Source: Novosphingobium sp.
GTDB taxonomy: Bacteria > Pseudomonadota > Alphaproteobacteria > Sphingomonadales > Sphingomonadaceae
Reading direction: 5' to 3'
Assembly: GCA_016719755.1 (NCBI GenBank)
Contig: JADJYM010000011.1
Coordinates: 425,573 to 489,572 of the forward strand
DNA length: 64,000 bases
The notes below the pieces were generated by a model that saw only the letters and a program-made list of their open reading frames with translations, searched no databases and was not told where the DNA came from. Within the stretch, counting starts at the first letter, position 1, and each line of letters begins with the position of its first letter. A program made the position numbers and the translations under genes. This document shows, piece by piece, positions 1-9,573 of the stretch.

Positions 1-765
1 CCGCACCCGGATCGCGGCGCGCATCAGCGCCCGCAGCGGCTGGACGATGGTGCGGGCGAGGAACAGCGAGAGCTGGATCGAGATGATCAGGGTGGCGGCA
101 AGGACGATTGCCAGGGTGCCGCGCGCGTCGCGCACTTCCTTGGTTATGTCGCGCGCGTTGCGGGTGGTCAGCAGCATCGCCCCGCTGCCGGGGATCGCAA
201 CAGCGGCGTTGATCACGGGCGTCTCGTCGGGGGCGGCGCGCAGCATCACGCGGGTGCCGCCGCCGTGCTGCGCGGCGGCAAGCTCTGGCCAGGCGGCGAT
301 GCTGTCGCTAGCGGGATCGCGGTAGGCTGGGACCGGATCGGCGCCGAGCACGAAGTTCATCGCCCGGTCGAGCCGCCGGGCAGAGCGCAGCAGGAACGGC
401 TCGCCCGCGGGGTCAACGAACGTGAAGGCCGGCGGGCCAAGGGCATTGCTGTCGAGGATGGGCAGCCCATCGGCATGGTAGATCCGCACCCGCAGCTGCT
501 GATGCGCCGCGACTCGCCGGGCGAGAGTCTGCTTGCCCTGCCAGTCGGCCTGATCCAGCCCGTCGGCAAGGATTTCCGCCTCTGCCGCCGCCAGCTTGAA
601 ACGCTGGTCGAGCAACTGCTTGCGGTAGGAATCGAGGTAAAACAGACTGCCCGCCATCAATGCCAGGGCAATGATGTTGACCGCCAGGATGCGCACCGTC
701 AGCGAGGTGCGCCGGGTCCATTGCCGCCGGGCGGAACCAGTGCGGGGCGCGGCGCGATCAGCCAT
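1..765 (-). CDS. chvG: Sensor histidine kinase ChvG, N-terminal part (runs off window)
   Basis: Inner-membrane sensor kinase expected to phosphorylate the response regulator encoded just upstream. About 255 residues are visible, starting at the ATG at 765. There is a basic N-terminus, a first membrane segment near residues 23-43, a periplasmic sensing region of about 170 residues, and a second membrane segment near 217-240 ([14 protein letters not shown]). That leads into a HAMP-like stretch ([13 protein letters not shown]). The kinase and ATPase domains lie outside the window. The start overlaps the stop of the regulator gene by 8 bases, so the pair is one operon. ChvG assignment rests on domain layout, the partner and the nearby pckA, a known alphaproteobacterial arrangement. 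Confidence 0.85.
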   Translation of the reverse strand, partial: MADRAAPRTGSARRQWTRRTSLTVRILAVNIIALALMAGSLFYLDSYRKQLLDQRFKLAAAEAEILADGLDQADWQGKQTLARRVAAHQQLRVRIYHADGLPILDSNALGPPAFTFVDPAGEPFLLRSARRLDRAMNFVLGADPVPAYRDPASDSIAAWPELAAAQHGGGTRVMLRAAPDETPVINAAVAIPGSGAMLLTTRNARDITKEVRDARGTLAIVLAATLIISIQLSLFLARTIVQPLRALMRAAIRVR

Positions 766-1534
766 CGGCAAAGGAATAGCCTGCGCCGTAGAGCGTTTCG
801 ATCGCCGCAAAGCCGGGATCGACGCTGCGGAACTTGCGGCGCAGGCGCTTGATGTGGCTATCGACCGTCCGATCATCGACGAACACGTCGTCATCGTAGG
901 CCGCATCCATCAGCTGGTTGCGGGTGCGGATCACGCCCGGGCGGCTGGCCAGCGCCTCCAGAATCAGGAATTCGGTGACGGTCAGGGAAACCGGCTCGCC
1001 GGCCCAGGTCACCTCGTGGCGGAGCGGATCCATCGTCAGCCGCCCGCGGCGGATCGGCTCGGGCTGCGGTTCGCTCTGTGCTTCGCCGGCAGCGGCGCGG
1101 ACGAAGTCGCTGCGCCGCAGGATCGCGCGGATGCGGGCCACCAGCAGGCGCTGGCTGAACGGCTTGGTGATGTAATCGTCCGCGCCCAGCGCCAGGCCGA
1201 GGGCCTCGTCCGGTTCCTCGTCCTTGCTGGTCAGGAAAATCACCGGCAGGGCGCTCTTCGCGCGCAGTTGGCGCAGCAGCTCGAAACCGTCCATGCGCGG
1301 CATCTTGATGTCGCAGACCGCAAGGTCGGGCGGATTTTCCAGCAGGGCCTTCAGCGCGGCGGCGCCATCCGAATAGAGCCGGGTAGCAAAGCCTTCCGCC
1401 TGGAGCGCGATCGACACCGTGGTCAGGATGTTGCGATCGTCATCGACAAGCGCGATCACCTGCGGCCCGGACGCGGGGCCGGCAGGCTCGGGGCCGGATG
1501 GGGTGGGGGCATTCGGGGCAGGCGGCTCGGCCAT
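758..1534 (-). CDS. chvI: Response regulator ChvI, OmpR family
   Basis: DNA-binding response regulator of the ChvG/ChvI system, which in alphaproteobacteria controls envelope, acid and carbon-metabolism genes. After a Pro/Ala-rich lead of about 25 residues the receiver domain begins, with the acidic pocket ALVDDD, the phosphoacceptor Asp in [12 protein letters not shown] and the conserved Lys in YITKPF. The C-terminal half is an OmpR-type winged helix ending in TLYGAGYSF. The frame is open 32 codons upstream, but the ATG at 1534 gives the usual length (258 residues) and was preferred. The gene is divergent from pckA, a known ChvI-linked target in related bacteria. Confidence 0.9.
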   Translation of the reverse strand: MAEPPAPNAPTPSGPEPAGPASGPQVIALVDDDRNILTTVSIALQAEGFATRLYSDGAAALKALLENPPDLAVCDIKMPRMDGFELLRQLRAKSALPVIFLTSKDEEPDEALGLALGADDYITKPFSQRLLVARIRAILRRSDFVRAAAGEAQSEPQPEPIRRGRLTMDPLRHEVTWAGEPVSLTVTEFLILEALASRPGVIRTRNQLMDAAYDDDVFVDDRTVDSHIKRLRRKFRSVDPGFAAIETLYGAGYSFADG

Positions 1535-1639
1535 CGGAAATCCGGCTTGGTCGGACAGAAACAGCGCCACGGGTAGCCGCTCCCGGGCAGGGCGGCAAGG
1601 CGCACGGGGCGCAAGCCACCAGCCTTCCAAATGCGTGAT

Positions 1640-1668
1640 TTGACGGAATCAGCCCGGTCGACTATGCG
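1640..1668 (+). promoter_or_regulatory. Candidate sigma-70 promoter for pckA
   Basis: TTGACG at 1640-1645 and TATGCG at 1663-1668 are separated by exactly 17 bases, in the gap between divergent chvI and pckA and about 70 bases upstream of the pckA start. A GAATC (GANTC) site lies at 1646-1650 in the spacer. This is pattern matching only. Confidence 0.45.
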
Positions 1669-1739
1669 CCCCCTCGACTCCTGCCGCATAGGTATGCAGC
1701 GCCATTCACGGGGGCGTGTCCGCGTCTTCGTCCACGATC

Positions 1740-3353
<1,614 letters not shown>

Positions 3354-3410
3354 CCGGGTCCGGAATAGGCGGGTCTGCCAATGGCCCGGCGTGTTCTGGA
3401 TGACGAAAAG

Positions 3411-3445
3411 AGCGCCGATGCGGCTGACCGCATCGGCGCTTTTTT
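3411..3445. terminator. Rho-independent terminator between pckA and the DUF885 gene
   Basis: A perfect 13-bp inverted repeat (AGCGCCGATGCGG, loop CTGA, CCGCATCGGCGCT) is followed by a run of T on the plus strand. A matching A-rich stretch on the other side lets it act in both directions for the two convergent genes. Confidence 0.92.
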
Positions 3446-3447
3446 CG

Positions 3448-5289
3448 TCAACTCTTGAGCGTGCCGTCGATATAGGCCGCGACGTTCGCCCCCAGCACGT
3501 CAAGCGGCACATTGCCGCCGGTTACCACCGCATCGTTGAAATCACGCAGATCATACTTCGCGCCCAGCGCCGCCCTGGCCCGTTCGCGCTGGGCAAGGAT
3601 TTCGCTGTGCCCCATCTTGTAGCCGCAAGCCTGTCCTGGCCACGAACAATAGCGGTCAACCTCGGGCGCGACTTCGGTCACGCTTGATCCATTAGTGCTG
3701 GAAAACCATTCCACTGCCTGATCGCGGGTCCAGCGCTTGGCGTGGAGGCCGGTGTCGACCACCATGCGGCAGGCGCGGAAGGCGATCGATTGCAGATAGC
3801 CCAACTGGCCAACGGGATCGCCGTCGTAGGCGCCCAGTTCGTCGCCCAGCGTCTCGCCGTAGAGCGCCCAGCCTTCGGAATAGGCGTTGAAGGCCAGGAT
3901 CGAGCGGATCAGCGGCAGGCGATTGGCATATTCACCCTGCCAGACATGGCCCGGAATGCCTTCGTGAAAAGCAAGCGTCGGCAGGCTGTAGCGGCTGTGC
4001 AGCGCCGTGTTGCCCAGGTTGATCCAGATCTTGCCGGGAATCGTCCCGTCGATCGAACCCGCCCCGCCATAGGCGCCGGGTGCGCCAGCCTCCTCGGCCG
4101 GAGGCAGACGGCGGATCTCCAGCTTGCCGGGGACCAGGGTGCGAAACGCGTCGGGCATGCGGGTGCGGATGTAATCGACCTTGGTCTGCATCAGGGCGAT
4201 GATCTCGGCGCGGCCCTTGTCGTCGTTGTTGAACTGGAAGCGCTGGTCCCGGCCCAGCGCGATCATCCGCTCGCCAACCGTCCCGCTGGTGAAACCAAGC
4301 TTTCGCAGGATCGGGTCCATGCGCGAATGGAGCTGCGCCAGCTGGTCCAGCCCCATGGCGTGAACCTCATCCGGGGAATGGCGGGTGGTGGTGCTGGCGC
4401 GCAGACCCCAGGCGTACCATTCATCGCCGCGCGGGCGCGCCCACAGACCGGCGTCATCGTTCGCCCGGCTCCGCTGGGCCTTCAGTTCAGCCAGCTGGCG
4501 CTCCAGTGCCGGGGCCACGCTGCCCGCAGCAATGTCCCGGGCGCGGGTTTCCCAGGCCCCGGGGATCGCGCCGGTGCGACGGACCAGGGATTTCACGAGA
4601 CCGCCGCCCTGCCGTGCGTCGGCCAGGCTCATTTCCATCTGCCGGATCGCCTTGTCGAGCAGGAACGAGGGCGCGATGGCGCCGATCCGTCCGGCGCTGG
4701 TCAGGCGCTCCAACTCGCCATCAAGCTGGACCGGCATTTGCGCCAGCCGTGCAAGATAGGCTTCGGCATCGGCGGCATCGCGGACCGGATGATCGCCGTC
4801 GAGGAAACGCGGGGTATCGAGATAGGCACCGACGTTCTGGATCACGACATAGGGCGTGTTGCGCCAGCCCCCGACGGCAACGTCGCCATAGGGCAGGGCA
4901 AAGCCATCCAGCGCCACGCCGAATGCGCTTTTCACCACGGCCAGCGAAACGGCGGTGGGCGCGTCGAGTTCGGCTGGATCGATTGCCGCCGCCCGGGCCA
5001 GCCCCTTGCGGAGCACTTCGGCCAGCGCGCGCTGGCCGGCGGCGGAGCGATCCTCCAGCCGGCTGCGCAGGCCCGCGCGCGCGCCGGTATCGACGCCGAG
5101 CGAAGTGGCCTGTTCCGGGTCGGATTCGATCAGTTGCCAGGCGAGCGCATCAAGCAGTCCGGAGGCCGATGCGGGGGCGGTCGGGGAGGCTTCTGCAAGG
5201 GTCCGGCAGCCGGGCAGAGCCAATGCGGCACCCGATGCGCCAAGCAGCGAAAGCGCCCTGCGGCGCGAAACCTGGGGGAAGATTTCCAT
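3448..5289 (-). CDS. DUF885 family lipoprotein (putative zinc peptidase-like)
   Basis: Secreted, lipid-anchored protein of about 613 residues. The N-terminus has a twin-arginine-like motif (SRRRALSLL), a hydrophobic stretch and a lipobox ending ALPGC, so export and lipid attachment are predicted. The rest matches the DUF885 family, including the zinc-peptidase-like motif FHEGIPGHVWQ and the late ALYGETLGDELG region. The ATG at 5289 was preferred over 5310 because the signal peptide then begins normally. Substrate is unknown; a metal-dependent peptidase role is family-based inference. Confidence 0.85.
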   Translation of the reverse strand: MEIFPQVSRRRALSLLGASGAALALPGCRTLAEASPTAPASASGLLDALAWQLIESDPEQATSLGVDTGARAGLRSRLEDRSAAGQRALAEVLRKGLARAAAIDPAELDAPTAVSLAVVKSAFGVALDGFALPYGDVAVGGWRNTPYVVIQNVGAYLDTPRFLDGDHPVRDAADAEAYLARLAQMPVQLDGELERLTSAGRIGAIAPSFLLDKAIRQMEMSLADARQGGGLVKSLVRRTGAIPGAWETRARDIAAGSVAPALERQLAELKAQRSRANDDAGLWARPRGDEWYAWGLRASTTTRHSPDEVHAMGLDQLAQLHSRMDPILRKLGFTSGTVGERMIALGRDQRFQFNNDDKGRAEIIALMQTKVDYIRTRMPDAFRTLVPGKLEIRRLPPAEEAGAPGAYGGAGSIDGTIPGKIWINLGNTALHSRYSLPTLAFHEGIPGHVWQGEYANRLPLIRSILAFNAYSEGWALYGETLGDELGAYDGDPVGQLGYLQSIAFRACRMVVDTGLHAKRWTRDQAVEWFSSTNGSSVTEVAPEVDRYCSWPGQACGYKMGHSEILAQRERARAALGAKYDLRDFNDAVVTGGNVPLDVLGANVAAYIDGTLKS

Positions 5290-5433
5290 CGCCGGCTTGT
5301 GGCGCGGCATTGAAAACGTGTCAAATTCGGACAGGTGGGCGCACTAGGTCCAAAATGGACTGGAACTGGCAGGTCAAGCTGCGGTAGACATATGGTTAAA
5401 GTCCGAAGGGTCGCGCCTCAGGAGAGCCAGAAC

Positions 5434-6030
5434 ATGGCGGATGCAAGTCTGCTCGATATGCTGCGGCGCAGCGGCGGCATAGAGGCCGTGTCCAAGCAAC
5501 TGGGCGTTCCCCCCGGCGTTGCCGCGCAGGGAGTCGAGGCGCTGTTGCCGGCGCTGGTTGGCGGCTTTGCCAAGCGCGGCGAAGCGGCGGGCGGCGGAGA
5601 GACCGGGCTTGGCGCGCTGGTTGGCATGCTGGGCGGGCTGGGCGGCGGCGGGCTTGCCGCCAATGTGCTTGGCCCTGACGAAACCGACACCGGACGTGGC
5701 AATGCGGTGCTGGGCGAAGTCTTCGGTTCGAAGGATGTCAGCCGTTCGGTTGCGGCCGATGCTGCAGCACGCACGGGAATCGATCCCGAAGTGCTGAAGC
5801 AGATGCTGCCGCTGCTTGCGATGCTGGTCGGCGGCTATCTTTCGGCCCGCGCCGGTGGCAGCGGCGCCGAAGGCAGCGGCGGGCTGGGCGGGCTGGGCTC
5901 GATCCTTGGCTCGGTGCTTGGCGACAAGCAGGGCGGCGGCCTTGGTGGAATCGGTTCGCTGCTCGACATGGACGGGGATGGCAACGCGCTGGATGACATC
6001 ATCGGCCTGGGCCGCAAGTTCATCCCCTGA
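5434..6030 (+). CDS. DUF937 family protein
   Basis: Protein of 198 residues very rich in Gly, Ala and Leu, matching the DUF937 (YidB-like) pattern: SLLDMLRRSGGIEAVSKQLG at the start, the repeated LLPALVGG / LLPLLAMLVGG motif, and a Gly-rich C-terminal tail ending in an acidic DMDGDGNALDD stretch that could be a linker or metal site. The ATG at 5434 has a good AGGAG ribosome site; the frame is open further upstream without one. Its stop overlaps the start of the next small membrane gene. Function unknown. Confidence 0.8.
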   Translation: MADASLLDMLRRSGGIEAVSKQLGVPPGVAAQGVEALLPALVGGFAKRGEAAGGGETGLGALVGMLGGLGGGGLAANVLGPDETDTGRGNAVLGEVFGSKDVSRSVAADAAARTGIDPEVLKQMLPLLAMLVGGYLSARAGGSGAEGSGGLGGLGSILGSVLGDKQGGGLGGIGSLLDMDGDGNALDDIIGLGRKFIP

Positions 6031-6224
6031 TGTCGACCGTTCTTTCGATTCTGGTTCTGGCCGCCATCGCCATGCTGCTTGGCGCGGCGATGATGTGGCG
6101 CAAGGGCGATCGCAAGCGCGCGATGCTGATGATCATTCTGGCAATGATCGCCGCAATCAATGTCGCGATCTGGACCCTGCCCGACGCCTCGGGAGAGGCG
6201 CCGGTCAGCAAGGCGGTGCGCTAG
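6030..6224 (+). CDS. Small membrane protein, 64 residues, unknown function
   Basis: The start codon overlaps the previous stop (TGATG), which implies translational coupling with the DUF937 gene. Two hydrophobic helices are predicted, residues about 5-22 and 32-49, separated by a short charged loop RKGDRKR. Family not recognised. Confidence 0.7.
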   Translation: MSTVLSILVLAAIAMLLGAAMMWRKGDRKRAMLMIILAMIAAINVAIWTLPDASGEAPVSKAVR

Positions 6225-6225
6225 C

Positions 6226-6882
6226 TCAGCGGATCGGGCAATCGGGCGAGAGGCGCATGTCGAGGTAGTTGTCGACCGAGCGCATCAGGTCATCCATTTC
6301 CGTTTCATAGAAATGGTTCGCACGGGGAATTTCCTCGTGGTGGATGGTGATGTGCTTCTGGGTGCGCAGCTTGTCGACCAGCTTCTGCACCGCGTTCGGC
6401 GTCACCACCGTGTCGGCCGCGCCCTGGACGATGATGCCCGAAGCCGGGCAGGGCGCAAGGAAGCTGAAATCGTACATATTGGCTGGCGGGGAGACCGAGA
6501 TGAAGCCGCGGATTTCCGGGCGGCGCATCAGCAGCTGCATGCCGATCAGCGCCCCAAAGCTGTATCCCGCGATCCAGGTGGTCGAGGCTTCCGGGTGGAT
6601 CGACTGCACCCAGTCAAGCGCGGCGGCGGCATCGCTCAGTTCGCCGATGCCGTTGTCGAAGCTGCCCTGGCTGCGACCGACGCCACGGAAGTTGAAGCGC
6701 AGCGTGGCAAAGCCGCGCGCCTGGAAGGTGCGATAAAGCGCCTGGGTGATCCGGTCGTTCATCGTTCCCCCCGCCTGCGGGTGCGGGTGAAGGATCATGG
6801 CCACCGGCGCGCGGGCGCGGCTGGCGGGCTGGAAGCGGCCTTCGAGGCGGCCTTCGGGACCGGGGAAAATCACTGAGGGCAT
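6226..6882 (-). CDS. Alpha/beta hydrolase
   Basis: Cytoplasmic serine hydrolase-like protein of 218 residues resembling the COG2945 group. Visible features are the oxyanion strand MILHPHPQAGGTMND, the strand FATLRFNFRGVGRSQG, the nucleophile elbow GYSFGA, a later acidic residue in GAADTVV and a catalytic-type His in PRANHFYE. The ATG at 6882 gives a compact N-terminus (MPSVIFPG); the frame is open to 6903. It converges with the small membrane gene with a one-base gap. Substrate unknown. Confidence 0.85.
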   Translation of the reverse strand: MPSVIFPGPEGRLEGRFQPASRARAPVAMILHPHPQAGGTMNDRITQALYRTFQARGFATLRFNFRGVGRSQGSFDNGIGELSDAAAALDWVQSIHPEASTTWIAGYSFGALIGMQLLMRRPEIRGFISVSPPANMYDFSFLAPCPASGIIVQGAADTVVTPNAVQKLVDKLRTQKHITIHHEEIPRANHFYETEMDDLMRSVDNYLDMRLSPDCPIR

Positions 6883-7013
6883 GTTCTGGTACCTGCTCTG
6901 CAAGAGGCTCCACTCGCGGCGCTTGGTTTTCAGCAGGCCGGACCGGATGGGGCTATGATCGGGAAGCCAGCGCTATATAGAAACGCGGGTCCGAAAAGCA
7001 ATGATTTGCGAGC

Positions 7014-8048
7014 ATGACCGCGTTGCCACTCTATCTTGACCATGCCGCAACCACTCCGCTGCTGCCTGCGGCGCGCGAGGCGATGCTGGAAGGCTTCGCG
7101 ATCTGGGCCAATCCTTCCAGTCCCCACGCCCCCGGGCGCCGTGCTCGCGCCGCGCTGGAAGATGCCCGCACGCGGATCAGGGCAGCGCTGGAATGGGACG
7201 GCGAAGTGATCCTGACCAGCGGGGCGAGCGAGGCCATCGCCATCGCGATCCAGCGCTGCGTTCAGCCGCTTGTCGCGGTCAGCGCGGTGGAGCACGAGGC
7301 GGTGCTACGCCACGCAGGCCAGGCAAGGCGCCTGCCGGTCGACCCTCTCGGACTGGTGCTGTGCGGCGAATGCGCTTTGCCGGGTCTGGTCGCGGTGCAG
7401 CAGGCGAACAGCGAAACCGGCGTGATGCAGGCGCTGGAGCGGGTGGCGGACGAGGTTCACGAGGCGGGCGGCCTGCTGCTGGCCGATTGCGCGCAAGGGG
7501 CAGGCAAGCTTTGCACACCCTCTGGTGCCGACCTGATCGCGCTGTCCGCGCACAAGTTCGGCGGCCCGATCGGGATCGGCGCGCTGCTGGTGCGGGAATG
7601 GGGTTTGCTCAAACCCAGCGGCGGGCAGGAGCGCGGCTATCGCGGCGGGACGGAGAACCTTCCCGGCGCCATGGCCATGGCTGCCGCGCTGGAGGCGGAG
7701 CGCGGCTGGCTGGACACGGCGGTGGCTCTGCGCGACCGGCTGGATGCGGAAATCACGGCGGCAGGGGGCATTCCCATCGCCGAGGAAACCGCCCGCGTGC
7801 CCAGCATCGCCGCCTACCGGATGCCCGGCAAGTCGGCCAATGCCCAGTTGATCCGCTTCGATGCGATGGGCATCGCGGTTTCGGCGGGCAGCGCCTGTTC
7901 GTCGGGCTCGCTGCGGACCAGCCATGTCCTTTCGGCGATGGGCGTGGAAGGAGCGAACGAGGTGATCCGCGTCAGCATCGGCCGCGAAACCACGCCTGAT
8001 GGGATCGAGCGCTTCATCGCTGCCTGGCGCGAGGTGGCGGGGGCATGA
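7014..8048 (+). CDS. Cysteine desulfurase (first of a tandem pair)
   Basis: PLP enzyme of 344 residues that moves sulfur from L-cysteine to a persulfide for Fe-S cluster or thio-cofactor assembly. Signatures in order: YLDHAATTP at the start, QQANSETGVMQ, LADCAQGAGK, the PLP-lysine motif SAHKFGGP, and the catalytic Cys loop SAGSACSSGS. It is NifS/IscS-like. Its stop overlaps the start of a second desulfurase by 4 bases, so the two are translationally coupled, followed by a ferredoxin. Which acceptor it serves cannot be told. Confidence 0.92.
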   Translation: MTALPLYLDHAATTPLLPAAREAMLEGFAIWANPSSPHAPGRRARAALEDARTRIRAALEWDGEVILTSGASEAIAIAIQRCVQPLVAVSAVEHEAVLRHAGQARRLPVDPLGLVLCGECALPGLVAVQQANSETGVMQALERVADEVHEAGGLLLADCAQGAGKLCTPSGADLIALSAHKFGGPIGIGALLVREWGLLKPSGGQERGYRGGTENLPGAMAMAAALEAERGWLDTAVALRDRLDAEITAAGGIPIAEETARVPSIAAYRMPGKSANAQLIRFDAMGIAVSAGSACSSGSLRTSHVLSAMGVEGANEVIRVSIGRETTPDGIERFIAAWREVAGA

Positions 8049-9112
8049 TCTACCTCGATTATCAGGCGACCACGCCGCTGGCGCCCGAGGCCCGCGCGGC
8101 GATGCTGCGCTGGCTGGCCGACGATGGCTTTGCCAATCCGCACAGCGCCCACCGCATGGGCCGCGCGGCGGCGGCGGCGGTGGAAGTGGCGCGAGAGCAG
8201 GTGGCGGCGCTGTTGCCGCCGGGCGGCAGGGTGGTGTTCACCGCCAGCGCGACCGAGGCCCTGAACCTGGCGATCCGGGGCGGGCAGGGCGGCCCGGTTG
8301 CAGTTTCTGCGATTGAACACGCGGCGGTGCGCGATACGGCGCGCTGGCAGGGCATTGATGTGGAGCTTCCAGTCGGCAGCGACGGGGTGATCGATCCGGA
8401 GGCCGTGCTGCCTGACGGGGCACGGCTGGTAGCGGTGATGCAGGTCAACAACGAGATCGGCACCATCCAGCCGGTCGCGCGACTGGCCGAGCGGGCCAAG
8501 GCTGCAGGAGCCTTGTTCCTGTGCGATGCGGTGCAGGGCGGCGGCAAGCTGGCTCCACCCCGCGGCGCGGACCTGATCGCGCTGTCGGCGCACAAGCTCC
8601 ACGGCCCCAAGGGGATTGGCGCGCTGTGGGTCCGCGATGGGGTGAACCTGACCCCGCTGATCCATGGCGGCGGGCAGGAAGGCGGCCTGCGTTCCGGCAC
8701 GCTCAGCCCCGCGCTTTGCGCCGGGTTCGGCGCGGCGGCGGCGCTGGCGGCGGCAAGGATGGAGGAGGACGCAGCCCATGTGTCGGCGCTGTGGGATGCT
8801 GCGCGCGAGGTTCTCTCCCGCTGGACGCTCAACGGATCGGAGACGTTGCGCTGGAAGGGCAATCTCAACCTGCGGCTGGACGGGCTCGACGTGTCCCGCC
8901 TGATGAGCGAGTGCCGCGGCGTGATGTTCTCCGCCGGATCGGCGTGCGCCAGCGGGTCGGGGCGGCCCAGCCATGTGCTGCGCGCCATTGGCCTTGGCGA
9001 TGCGCAGGCGAAGACCTCGATCCGCTTGGGATTCGGGCGCTACACGACTAGGGAAGAAGTGGTTGAAGCCTGCCGCGCGCTTGATGCCGCGGCCAAAGCA
9101 CAGGGTGCATGA
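8045..9112 (+). CDS. Cysteine desulfurase (second of a tandem pair)
   Basis: Second PLP cysteine desulfurase, 355 residues, starting inside the stop of the first (ATGA overlap). It keeps every catalytic feature: YLDYQATTPLAPEAR, VNNEIGTIQPV, CDAVQGGGK, PLP lysine in SAHKLHGPKG, and the catalytic Cys in SAGSACASGSGRPSHVL. The two copies are clearly paralogous but divergent, so this is an old duplication rather than a recent one. It overlaps the downstream ferredoxin gene, forming a three-gene sulfur/iron unit. Confidence 0.92.
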   Translation: MIYLDYQATTPLAPEARAAMLRWLADDGFANPHSAHRMGRAAAAAVEVAREQVAALLPPGGRVVFTASATEALNLAIRGGQGGPVAVSAIEHAAVRDTARWQGIDVELPVGSDGVIDPEAVLPDGARLVAVMQVNNEIGTIQPVARLAERAKAAGALFLCDAVQGGGKLAPPRGADLIALSAHKLHGPKGIGALWVRDGVNLTPLIHGGGQEGGLRSGTLSPALCAGFGAAAALAAARMEEDAAHVSALWDAAREVLSRWTLNGSETLRWKGNLNLRLDGLDVSRLMSECRGVMFSAGSACASGSGRPSHVLRAIGLGDAQAKTSIRLGFGRYTTREEVVEACRALDAAAKAQGA

Positions 9113-9444
9113 TGGTTCGCGTGGTGTTCGTGACCGCCAATGGCGACAGGGTAGAGGCAAAAGCCGAAGCGGGGCAGCGCCTGCTGGAGGTTGCCCAACT
9201 GGCCGACATGCCGCTGGAGGGCACCTGCGAAGGGCAGATGGCCTGCTCCACCTGCCACGTGATCGTGGCGCCCGACTGGTTCGCCCGGCTCCCCCGCGCG
9301 AGCGAGGACGAGGAGGATATGCTCGACCTTGCCGCCGGAGTGGCTCGCACCAGCCGCCTGTCCTGCCAGATCGTGCTGGACGAAGGGCATGACGGACTGG
9401 AAGTGCGGATTCCGGGGGAAAGCCGGGATATGCAACGGCGTTAG
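9109..9444 (+). CDS. [2Fe-2S] ferredoxin, adrenodoxin type
   Basis: Electron carrier of about 110 residues. The cluster ligands are visible as CEGQMACSTC (C-x5-C-x2-C) and a fourth Cys in RLSCQIVLD, the spacing of ISC-type or adrenodoxin-like ferredoxins. Two adjacent ATG codons (9109, 9112) overlap the stop of the upstream desulfurase, so it is translated with it. Context suggests it feeds electrons to Fe-S assembly with the desulfurases, by analogy to isc operons; that role is inferred. Confidence 0.92.
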   Translation: MMVRVVFVTANGDRVEAKAEAGQRLLEVAQLADMPLEGTCEGQMACSTCHVIVAPDWFARLPRASEDEEDMLDLAAGVARTSRLSCQIVLDEGHDGLEVRIPGESRDMQRR

Positions 9445-9490
9445 GTCTAGGCGCGCCGCAGCCTCACCTGCTAGCGGTGGCGCCCACAGC

Positions 9491-9556
9491 CCGTTCGTGT
9501 CGAGCGCAGTCGAGACACGTTGCGCGGCGTGTCTCGACTGCGCTCGACACGAACGG
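9491..9556. repeat. Dispersed palindromic element, copy 1
   Basis: Perfect 29-bp inverted repeat with an 8-base loop (9520-9527); each arm reads from CCGTTCGTGTCGAGCGCAGT onward into CGAGACACG. It lies between the ferredoxin gene and parC. Two related elements lie at 11884-11917 and 30172-30236. It could fold into a very stable hairpin in RNA, but no T run follows. Confidence 0.93.
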
Positions 9557-9573
9557 ACAATGCTTCAGGTACG

